Below, piece after piece: positions 1-5,959 of a DNA stretch of 6,609 bases. This stretch comes from Streptomyces sp. NRRL F-6492 (GTDB lineage: Bacteria > Actinomycetota > Actinomycetes > Streptomycetales > Streptomycetaceae). Within the stretch, counting starts at the first letter, position 1, and every line of letters starts with the position of its first letter. The DNA lies in contig NZ_LGEG01000060.1 in NCBI RefSeq assembly GCF_001280125.1, positions 1-6,609 on the forward strand, in the 5' to 3' direction. Made by a program: the position numbers and the translations under genes. The notes under the pieces are model-generated. The model did no database searches. It saw nothing but the letters and a program-made list of their open reading frames with translations, and had not been told where the DNA came from.

Positions 1-64
1 CAGCAGCTCGCGGGCGGGGGTGGACACCGTGGAGATCGCCCACGGGGGTCTCCGGCCCCCCTGA
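1..64 (+). CDS. 3' end of upstream gene, probably an eCIS inner-tube (gp19/Afp5-like) protein
   Basis: Partial gene cut by the window start; codons begin at position 2 and end at TGA 62-64. The 20 visible residues include VDTVEIAHGGL near the C-terminus. Tube proteins of the phage-tail TIGR02241/gp19 family usually end in a similar Leu/Val-Glu-Ile/Leu-Ala/Val-His-Glu-Gly-hydrophobic strand, so the match is suggestive, although the usual Glu is Gly here. The position fits, because in Afp-type clusters a tube-like gene lies just before the LysM gene. Tube proteins form stacked hexameric rings inside the sheath. The evidence is one short tail peptide plus context; the rest of the gene is outside the window. 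Confidence 0.55.
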   Translation, partial: SSSRAGVDTVEIAHGGLRPP

Positions 65-119
65 CGCCCCCCGCCCCGCCCTCCCCCCCCCCGCCAGTTC
101 CCCGGAAGGAACCCCCGTC
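65..119 (+). promoter_or_regulatory. C-rich intergenic gap with G-quadruplex potential on the minus strand
   Basis: This 55-nt gap is the longest non-coding stretch in the window. It holds C runs of 6 (67-72), 4 (74-77), 3 (79-81) and 10 (83-92), separated by single bases G, G and T. The minus strand therefore reads as four G runs of at least three with one-base loops, a textbook intramolecular G-quadruplex pattern. The transcript would be a long C-rich, G-poor tract, which resembles a Rho loading site. No -10/-35 elements and no hairpin-plus-T terminator are visible. The gap ends in the Shine-Dalgarno of the next gene. A regulatory role is inference. Confidence 0.4.
104..110 (+). promoter_or_regulatory. 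Shine-Dalgarno for the LysM gene
   Basis: GGAAGGA lies nine bases before ATG 120. It is a clear ribosome binding site that fixes the start of the LysM protein and shows that its translation does not depend on the upstream gene. Confidence 0.75.
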
Positions 120-842
120 ATGTCCCCAGTGTCCCGAGCCGGCCGGGCCAGGGCCCAGCTCACGCTGAAGGAGCCCCCGGCCTCCGTCGGCGCCAAGCCC
201 GGCGGCACGCTGGCACGGCTGGACCTCCAGTTCAACCCCTCCACCCTGGAACTGCGCAAGACCACCGAGTGGCGGCGCTCCCCGTCCCGGATGGCGGAGG
301 AGTCCTCCCTGCCCGAGTTCGTCGGCAGCGGCCCGCGCGAGCTGAGCCTCGAAGTGTTCCTGGACGCCACCGCCACCCACGACAACTCGGTGGAGCAGGC
401 GGTGGAGAAGCTGATGAAGGCGTGCGTGCCGACCAAGGCCAGCCTGGGCCGCAAGAAGCCCGCCAGCCCCTGGGTGCGGTTCGAGTGGGGCAGCGCGCGC
501 ACCACGTCGTTCGACGGCGTGCTCTCCAACCTGTCCGTGTCGTACACCCTGTTCGACGTGGACGGCAAGCCGCTGCGGGCCACCTGCCGGCTCTCCATCG
601 AGGAGGCGAGCGTCGGCCCCGCCGGACAGAACCCGACGTCCGGCGCCCGCACCGGACGCAGCACGCACGTCGTCGTGGCCGGCGACAGCCTGGCCCTGCT
701 GGCCTGGCGGGAGTACGGCGACGCGACGGCCTGGCGGGTCATCGCGGAGGCCAACGACATCGACGACCCGATGGCGCTCGTGCCCGGCACCGAACTGGTC
801 GTGCCGGCGCTGAGCGACGCGGGCGCCGGGGAGGAGCGGTGA
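120..842 (+). CDS. eCIS tube-adaptor/baseplate protein with C-terminal LysM domain (Afp7/Pvc7-like)
   Basis: 240 residues. The N-terminal part (about 30-165) matches the contractile injection system tube-protein type: a LDLQFNPSTL strand at 34-43, an acidic strand region SLEVFLDATA (76-85) and WVRFEWG (118-124). A short linker leads to a LysM domain at about 182-230 (THVVVAGDSLALLAWREYGD, then AWRVIAEAN and PGTELVVPA). In Afp/PVC-type particles this protein joins the inner tube to the VgrG hub and, through its gp53-like LysM fold, to the baseplate. The LysM therefore probably has a structural role and need not bind peptidoglycan. There is no signal peptide or membrane segment. The start is ATG with GGAAGGA nine bases upstream. 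The stop TGA overlaps the GTG start of the VgrG gene. The family call is secure; the exact interfaces are taken from homologous systems. Confidence 0.9.
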   Translation: MSPVSRAGRARAQLTLKEPPASVGAKPGGTLARLDLQFNPSTLELRKTTEWRRSPSRMAEESSLPEFVGSGPRELSLEVFLDATATHDNSVEQAVEKLMKACVPTKASLGRKKPASPWVRFEWGSARTTSFDGVLSNLSVSYTLFDVDGKPLRATCRLSIEEASVGPAGQNPTSGARTGRSTHVVVAGDSLALLAWREYGDATAWRVIAEANDIDDPMALVPGTELVVPALSDAGAGEER

Positions 843-2659
843 CGGGCGGGGCGCGGGACGGCCGGTCGTTCGCGGCGGACCCGATCGTGGAGACGCCCGG
901 CGAACTGCCGCCGGTCTGGGCGGCCCAGCTGGTGAGCTGCGTGATCGACGAGAACGTGGGGCTGCCGGACGCGGCGGTGCTCACCTTCCGCGACCCCGAC
1001 CACGAGTTCCTGCGCAAGACCGGCATCACCATCGGCACCCCCCTCAGGGTCTCCGTGGTCACCGTGACCGGGCAGGCCCGCGAGCGGCTCTTCGACGGCG
1101 AGGTCACGGCCCTGGAGGTCGACCGGGACCGCACCGGTTCGTTCACCGTGGTGCGCGCCTACTCCAAGGCGCACCGGCTCCAGCGCGGCCGGAAGGTGGT
1201 GGCGTACCGGAACATGACGGCGACGGCGATCGTCCGCAAGGTGGCCGCCGGGGCGGGTCTGGCCTGCGGCACCGTCGAGGCCGCGCCGGTCACCTACCAG
1301 CAGCTGTCCCAGGCGAACGTCTCCGACTGGGACTTCCTCCAGTTCCTGGCCGCCGAGAGCGGTGCGCAGGTGCGCGTCGACGACAAGGGGCTGCTCCAGT
1401 TCACCAGGCCGCGGAAGGCCTCCGGGGCGCCCTCGCCGTCCACCTCGGCCGCCCGCGACCCGCTGGTCCTGGAGTACGGGCGCAACCTGCTTGCGCTGCG
1501 GGCCTCCCTGTCGGCGGCGGACGGGGCGCAGCAGGTGGAGGTGCGCGGCTGGGACGTCACCACCAAGCGGCCCCTGGTGGCCCGGAAGCCCTCGGTCGAC
1601 AGCGACACCGTCGTGCCGGGACTGAGCCCGGCGTTCGCCGCCCGGTTCGGCACGTCGAAGCTCACCGTCACCGACACCCCGTACCGCACCCAGGCCGAGA
1701 CGAAGGCGGTCGCGGACGCGGTCGCCGGACAGGTCAGTGCCGGGTTCGGCGAGCTGGAGGCGCTGGTCGAGGGCAACCCGACGCTGCGCGCGGGCAAGCC
1801 CGTGGCGCTCGGCAACGTCGGAGCGGCGTTCTCCGGCAAGTACACGGCGACGGCCGTGCAGCACGTCCTCGAACCGCACGGCGGCTACCGCACGACGGTG
1901 TGGGTGAGCGCCAGCCCCGACCGCTCCCTGACCGGACTGGTCACCGGCGCCAACGCGCCCTCCCGGGGACCGCGCATGCCGGGCCTCGCGATCGGCGTGG
2001 TGACGGACGTGCGCGAGACGGGCGGCGCCGAGAACGGCTCGGTGCGGCTGAGGTTCCCCTGGCTGGACGACACCTACGTCACCGACTGGGTGCGCACGGT
2101 GCAGTGGGGCGGCAAGGGGGGCGGCGGCGTGGTGAGCCCCGAGGTCAACGACGAGGTCCTGGTCGGCTTCGAACAGGGCCTCCTCGACAGCCCGTACGTC
2201 ATCGGCGGCCTCTACAACGGCGTGGACAAGCCCTCGCCGCACGACGTCCCCCTGATCGACAAGACCACCGGCAGGGTCAACCGCCGCTCCCTCGTCTCCC
2301 GTTCGGGCCACCGGGTGGAGCTGCTCGACGCACGGGCCCCGGGCCGCTCCGGAGTGCGGCTGATGTCCGCCGACGAGCGCCTCGAAGTCTTCCTCGACGA
2401 CCGGCGGGACCGGATCGAGATGACGGTGTACGCGGGGAAGAGCCGGCAGGTGCTCAGCTCCTTCGTCATGGACAAGCGGGGCATCACCGTGGACGCGGGA
2501 CGCGGGGACGTGAGCGTGTCGGGCCGCAACGTGGCCATCGACGGCCGGGTCGGGGTGAGGATCGGCGGCCGCACGGTGGACGTCACCGGCGCCTCGGGCG
2601 TCACCGTCGACGGCGGCCTGCTCGCCACCCTCAAGGCCAAGCTCGTCCGGATCAACTGA
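839..2659 (+). CDS. VgrG-like spike/hub protein (Afp8-like)
   Basis: 606 residues from a GTG start that overlaps the preceding stop (GTGA). The frame stays open far upstream, but homology-like sequence begins only after this point and GGAGGAG sits at 830-836. The N-terminal two thirds are the gp27/phage late control D type hub (for example LVSCVIDENVGLPDAAVLTF, then FRDPDHEFL and LFDGEVTALEV). A gp5-type OB fold follows at about 380-461 (MPGLAIGVVTDV, VRLRFPWLDD, then PYVIGGLYNG). The C-terminus (about 500-606) is rich in short Val/Gly strands such as DVSVSGRNVAIDGRVGVRIG from 557, consistent with the trimeric beta-helical needle. The protein should trimerise into the central spike capped by the PAAR protein encoded next. 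It ends after the needle with KAKLVRIN, so no extra effector domain is fused. Confidence in the family is very high. Confidence 0.95.
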   Translation: MTGGARDGRSFAADPIVETPGELPPVWAAQLVSCVIDENVGLPDAAVLTFRDPDHEFLRKTGITIGTPLRVSVVTVTGQARERLFDGEVTALEVDRDRTGSFTVVRAYSKAHRLQRGRKVVAYRNMTATAIVRKVAAGAGLACGTVEAAPVTYQQLSQANVSDWDFLQFLAAESGAQVRVDDKGLLQFTRPRKASGAPSPSTSAARDPLVLEYGRNLLALRASLSAADGAQQVEVRGWDVTTKRPLVARKPSVDSDTVVPGLSPAFAARFGTSKLTVTDTPYRTQAETKAVADAVAGQVSAGFGELEALVEGNPTLRAGKPVALGNVGAAFSGKYTATAVQHVLEPHGGYRTTVWVSASPDRSLTGLVTGANAPSRGPRMPGLAIGVVTDVRETGGAENGSVRLRFPWLDDTYVTDWVRTVQWGGKGGGGVVSPEVNDEVLVGFEQGLLDSPYVIGGLYNGVDKPSPHDVPLIDKTTGRVNRRSLVSRSGHRVELLDARAPGRSGVRLMSADERLEVFLDDRRDRIEMTVYAGKSRQVLSSFVMDKRGITVDAGRGDVSVSGRNVAIDGRVGVRIGGRTVDVTGASGVTVDGGLLATLKAKLVRIN

Positions 2660-2667
2660 CCCCCACC

Positions 2668-2692
2668 GGAAAGCTCGTGAAAGGAGCTCCGC
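2668..2692 (+). promoter_or_regulatory. Shine-Dalgarno of the PAAR gene, possibly within a small hairpin
   Basis: AAGGAG (2681-2686) lies six bases before ATG 2693 and is a strong ribosome binding site. The gene therefore starts translation independently, unlike its overlapping neighbours. GGA-AA-GCTC (2668-2676) could pair with GAGCTCC (2684-2690) across a seven-base loop, with the two A's bulged. That would hide part of the Shine-Dalgarno. The site is real; the hairpin is short and its effect is speculative. Confidence 0.5.
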
Positions 2693-3010
2693 ATGCCCGC
2701 CGCCGCCCGTACCGGCGACCCCACCGACCACGGCGGGGTCGTCGCCACCCCGCCGCCCGCCGCCGCGAGGGCGGTGGCGACCGTGCTGATCGGCGGCCGG
2801 CCCGCCGCCGTCATCGGCAGCCTGCACACGTGCGTGGTGCCGCCGCACGCCGCCCTCGGACCCGCCAACGTGCTCCTGCCCAACCCGGCCGGGCTCGCCT
2901 CCGGGCAGGTCCTCATCGGCGGACTCCCGGCCGCGCGCGCCCGCGACAGGACGGCGTGCGGCGCGATGATCCTCACCGGGGCGCCCCACGTGCTGATCGG
3001 GGGCGTGTGA
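2693..3010 (+). CDS. PAAR-domain spike-tip protein (Afp10-like)
   Basis: 105 residues, essentially one PAAR domain. The typical start GDPTDHGGVV is at 8-17, followed by VLIGGRPAA at 31-39, SLHTCVVP at 43-50, VLIGGLPAA at 73-81, DRTACGAM at 85-92 and a closing HVLIGG. The three VLIGG units reflect the pseudo-threefold hairpin architecture of the PAAR cone. Likely metal ligands are His13, His45 and Cys89, with Cys47, His52 or His99 as further candidates; PAAR tips normally bind one metal ion through His/Cys. The protein would sharpen the tip of the VgrG trimer. It has no N- or C-terminal extension that could be a toxin. It sits 33 bases after VgrG, and its stop overlaps the start of the gp25-like gene (TGATG). 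Confidence 0.93.
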   Translation: MPAAARTGDPTDHGGVVATPPPAAARAVATVLIGGRPAAVIGSLHTCVVPPHAALGPANVLLPNPAGLASGQVLIGGLPAARARDRTACGAMILTGAPHVLIGGV

Positions 3011-3432
3011 TGAGCGAACGGTTCGTCGGCCGGGGCTGGGGATTCCCCCTGCGCGTCGGACCGACCGGGGGGATCGCCCTCGTCGAACGGGAGCGGGAGA
3101 TCGAGGAGGCGATCCGCCTGGTGCTCGGCACCGCGCCCGGCGAGCGCCCCATGCGCCCCGAGTTCGGCTGCGGCATCCACGACTACGTCTTCGCCCCCGG
3201 CGACGGCGCCACCGCCGGCCGCGTCGCGCAGCAGGTGCGGGAGGCGCTGGAGCGGTGGGAGCCGCGGATCACCGTGGACGACGTGGTCGTCGCCTTCGAC
3301 GCGGTCGAGGACGGCACCCTCTACATCGACGTGCACTACACCCTGCGTTCCACCAACGACCGGCGCAACCTGGTCTTTCCCTTCTACACGATCCCCTCCG
3401 AGGAGGGGGCCGAGGAAACGGTCGCCGACTGA
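3010..3432 (+). CDS. GpW/gp25-like baseplate wedge protein (Afp9-like)
   Basis: 140 residues with the conserved gp25 fold signature. An N-terminal FVGRGWGFPLRV (5-16) is followed by the helix REIEEAIRLVLGTAPGERP and the highly conserved stretch MRPEFGCGIHDYVFAP (48-63). The C-terminal half pairs VREALERWEPRITVDDV (76-92) with the strand LYIDVHYTLRSTNDRRNLVF (104-123). In T4, R-pyocin and eCIS particles gp25 homologues sit in the inner baseplate and start sheath assembly with a sheath-like handshake. ATG 3010 shares its A with the PAAR stop codon; a GTG at 3007 is a less likely alternative. Only a weak G-rich Shine-Dalgarno (2999-3003) is present, so translational coupling to the PAAR gene is probable. 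Confidence 0.93.
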   Translation: MSERFVGRGWGFPLRVGPTGGIALVEREREIEEAIRLVLGTAPGERPMRPEFGCGIHDYVFAPGDGATAGRVAQQVREALERWEPRITVDDVVVAFDAVEDGTLYIDVHYTLRSTNDRRNLVFPFYTIPSEEGAEETVAD

Positions 3433-5390
3433 TGGCCCTGCCCTCCCCGAACCTGGACGACCGACGGTTCCAGCAGCTCGTCGACGAGGCGAAGCGGTAC
3501 GTGCAGCAGCGCGCCCCGGAATGGACCGACCACAACGTCTCCGACCCGGGCGTCACCCTGATCGAGACGTTCGCCTACCTGGTCGACCAGTTGCTGTACC
3601 GGCTCAACCGGGTCCCGGACAAGAACTACCACGCCTTCCTCGACCTGCTCGGCATCCGGCTGTTCCCGCCGACCGCGGCCGGCGCCGACGTCGACTTCTG
3701 GCTGTCCGCCCCGCAGTCCGACACCGTCACGCTGCCGCCCGGCACCGAGGTCACCACCGCCGGCGGCGAGACCGACGACGCCGTGGTGTTCGCCACCACC
3801 GGCGAACTGCGCATCCTGCCGAGCGAGTTGACGCGCCTGGTGACCGCGTCGCGGACCGGCGAGCAGCACGACAGGACCGGCATGCTCGCCGACGGGCTCG
3901 ACATCCCCTGCTTCCAGGCCACGCCGGAACCCGGCGACGCGCTGCTGTTCGGGCTGCCCACGGCGGTGCCGCGCTGCATCGTCGCCGTACGCCTCGACAG
4001 CCGCGTCGAGGGCGTCGGCGTCGACCCGCGCCAGCCCCCGCTCGTGTGGGAGGCGTGGAACGGCGGCGGCTGGCAGGCCTGCGAGACCGGCGACGACACC
4101 ACCGGCGGCCTCAACCGGCCCGGCGAGGTCGTCGTGCACGTGCCCGCCGGGCACGTCGCGTCCGTGATCGGCGGCACCCGGGCCGGATGGCTGCGCTGCC
4201 GGGTCACCGAGGCCGAACCGGGCCAGCCGTTCTACTCGGAGTCCCCGACGGTGCGCGAGGCGGCGGTCTTCACCGTCGGCGGCACCATGTCCGCCGAGCA
4301 CGCCGAGACGGTCACCGACGTACCGCTCGGCACCTCCGAGGGGGTCGCGGGACAGGCCTTCCGGCTCGGCCGGCCGCCGGTCCTGCTCGACGCCGGGCCG
4401 CCCGTGGTGGAGGTGTCCTCCGAGGAGGGCTGGCAGCGCTGGGAGGTGGTCGAGCACTTCGGCCGCTCCCTCCCCGCCGACCGGCACGTCCGGGTGGACG
4501 CCACCACCGGCGAGTTCGCCTTCCCCCCGGCACTGCGGGAACCGGACGGCACCCTGCGGCAGTGCGGCGCCGTACCGCCCAAGGGCGCGCGGATCAGGGT
4601 CGCCCGCTACCGCACCGGCGGCGGCCCCGCGGGCAACGTCGCCCGCGGCGCGATCTCCGTCCTGCTCAGCTCCGTCCCGTACGTCGCCCGGGTCGTCAAC
4701 CGGGAGGCGGCGCGCGGCGGCGTCGCGGGGGAGAGCGTGCACAACGCCCGGCTGCGCGCGCCGGAGGTGCTGCGCATGCAGGACCGCGCGGTGACCGCCG
4801 AGGACTACGAGATCATCAGCCGCCAGGCCGCGCCCTCGGTGCGCCGGGTGCGCTGCCTGCCGGCCGCGGACACACCGGGCGCGGTACGGGTCCTGGTGGT
4901 GCCGGACGCCGTCGCCGACGAGGGCGACGACCGGCTCCGCTTCGAACAGCTGATCCCCGGCGAGCAGATGCTCTCGGCGATCACCGCGAGCCTCGACGAA
5001 CGGCGCCTGATCGGCACCCGCCTCGTGGTGGAGCCGCCGGTCTACCAGGGCGTCACCGTGGTCGCCCGCCTCGCCGCCGCCCCCGGCGACGCCGACGCGG
5101 TCCGCAAGGCGGCCCTGGACGCCCTGTTCCGCCACTTCAACCCGCTGACCGGCGGTCCTGACGGCACCGGATGGCCGTTCGGACGGCCCGTCCAGTACGG
5201 CGAGGTCTTCGGCGTCCTGCAACGCGCCACGGGCGACGCGCTGGTCGAGGAGATCCGCCTGTTCCCGGCCGACCCGGTCACCGGCCGGCGCGGCGCCCCG
5301 GCGGACCGCATCGACGTCGGTCCCGGCGCCCTGGTCTTCTCCTACCAGCACCAGGTGGTCGTGTCCGCCGCCGGACCGGAGGGACGATGA
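3432..5390 (+). CDS. Baseplate J-like wedge protein (Afp11-like, TIGR02243 type)
   Basis: 652 residues. The N-terminus is diagnostic of the 'putative baseplate assembly protein' family: RAPEWTDHNVSDPGVTLIET at 27-46, then FAYLVDQLLYRLNRVPDKNY and FLDLLGIRLFPP. Nearer the C-terminus, LRMQDRAVTAEDYE (residues up to 460) is the conserved Baseplate_J segment. After it come alternating alpha/beta sections ending in LVFSYQHQVVVSAAG. The protein should form the wedge with the small tail protein encoded next, as T4 gp6/gp7 or Afp11/Afp12 do around the hub. ATG 3432 overlaps the previous stop (TGATG). The best Shine-Dalgarno candidate, GAGGAAA at 3412-3418, is rather far away, which again suggests coupled translation. 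Reading-frame extension upstream of this ATG lies over the gp25-like gene and is not used. Confidence 0.94.
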   Translation: MALPSPNLDDRRFQQLVDEAKRYVQQRAPEWTDHNVSDPGVTLIETFAYLVDQLLYRLNRVPDKNYHAFLDLLGIRLFPPTAAGADVDFWLSAPQSDTVTLPPGTEVTTAGGETDDAVVFATTGELRILPSELTRLVTASRTGEQHDRTGMLADGLDIPCFQATPEPGDALLFGLPTAVPRCIVAVRLDSRVEGVGVDPRQPPLVWEAWNGGGWQACETGDDTTGGLNRPGEVVVHVPAGHVASVIGGTRAGWLRCRVTEAEPGQPFYSESPTVREAAVFTVGGTMSAEHAETVTDVPLGTSEGVAGQAFRLGRPPVLLDAGPPVVEVSSEEGWQRWEVVEHFGRSLPADRHVRVDATTGEFAFPPALREPDGTLRQCGAVPPKGARIRVARYRTGGGPAGNVARGAISVLLSSVPYVARVVNREAARGGVAGESVHNARLRAPEVLRMQDRAVTAEDYEIISRQAAPSVRRVRCLPAADTPGAVRVLVVPDAVADEGDDRLRFEQLIPGEQMLSAITASLDERRLIGTRLVVEPPVYQGVTVVARLAAAPGDADAVRKAALDALFRHFNPLTGGPDGTGWPFGRPVQYGEVFGVLQRATGDALVEEIRLFPADPVTGRRGAPADRIDVGPGALVFSYQHQVVVSAAGPEGR

Positions 5391-5956
5391 GCCGCGCCGC
5401 GATACCCGGGCTGCCCAGCAGGCACCCCATCGGGGAGCAGCTGCCCGCGCTCTACGCCGACGACGACCTCGCGCAACGCCTCACCGCCGGTCTCGACACG
5501 GTCCTCGCCCCGGTCTTCTCCACCCTCGACAACCTGCCCGCCTACCTCGACCCCCGCCTGGCACCGCCGGACTTCCTGGTGTGGCTGGCGTCCTGGGTGG
5601 GCGCCGCCGACGATCCGCGCCGGCCCCTGGAGCTGCGCCGGGAGACGGTCGCGCGCGCGGTGGAACTGCACCGGTGGCGCGGCACGAGGCGGGGCCTCGC
5701 CGAGGCCCTGCGCCTCGCCCTGGACGTGCGCACCGAGATCGTCGGCGACGGCGCGGCGGTCTGGTCGCAGACCGCGGGCTCCGGCCTCCCGCCGGAACCC
5801 GACGGCGAGCTGCTCGTCCGGGTCGTCCCCGAAGGGGCGCGGACCGGGCGGGTGGACGCGGACCGGGTCCACGAGATCGTCCGGGCCATGTGCCCGGTGC
5901 ACGTCGCGTTCCGGGTGGAGGTCGTCACCGCTCCGCCCGCCGAGGAAGGGAGCTGA
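5387..5956 (+). CDS. Small phage tail protein I-like wedge protein (TIGR02242 type, Afp12 position)
   Basis: 189 residues with the family's landmark segments. IGEQLPALYADDDLAQRL (15-32) leads to YLDPRLAPPDFLVWLASWVG at 53-72 and HRWRGTRRGLAEALRLAL (95-112). A C-terminal part resembles tail-I proteins (LLVRVVPEGARTGRV and MCPVHVAFRVEVV). Tail protein I and TIGR02242 members are baseplate wedge components that partner gpJ/gp6-type proteins. The protein is much smaller than the large Afp12/Pvc12 wedge proteins, so whether it replaces them fully cannot be told here. The start codon overlaps the previous stop (ATGA, 5387-5390), with GGAGGGA at 5378-5384 as Shine-Dalgarno. The C-terminal tail (after 180) is short and disordered-looking. 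Confidence 0.9.
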   Translation: MSRAAIPGLPSRHPIGEQLPALYADDDLAQRLTAGLDTVLAPVFSTLDNLPAYLDPRLAPPDFLVWLASWVGAADDPRRPLELRRETVARAVELHRWRGTRRGLAEALRLALDVRTEIVGDGAAVWSQTAGSGLPPEPDGELLVRVVPEGARTGRVDADRVHEIVRAMCPVHVAFRVEVVTAPPAEEGS

Positions 5957-5959
5957 CGC

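Noticed and set aside
269..838. Upstream extension of the VgrG reading frame
   Set aside because: Arg/Gly/Ala-rich out-of-frame translation of the LysM gene. Hub-like sequence begins only after GTG 839, which has a Shine-Dalgarno just upstream.
2660..2692. Promoter or terminator between the VgrG and PAAR genes
   Set aside because: The gap is only 33 bases, with no -10/-35 pair and no T-tract; it holds only a Shine-Dalgarno and a weak possible hairpin.
2212..3336. Minus-strand 374-codon open frame across VgrG, PAAR and gp25 genes
   Set aside because: Antisense to three well-supported genes, with no domain signature.
3521..5161. Plus-strand 546-codon Arg-rich open frame inside the J gene
   Set aside because: Very Arg/Pro/Gly-rich low-complexity translation, a frame shadow of the J protein, which carries clear family motifs.
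3384..5351. Minus-strand 655-codon open frame
   Set aside because: It lies fully antisense to the baseplate J gene. Its composition is Gly/Ala/Arg/Asp/Val-rich without recognisable motifs, typical of the complementary frame of high-GC coding DNA.
5171..5386. Upstream extension of the tail-protein frame
   Set aside because: It overlaps the 3' end of the J gene and gives Arg-rich nonsense. ATG 5387 with GGAGGGA upstream is the supported start.
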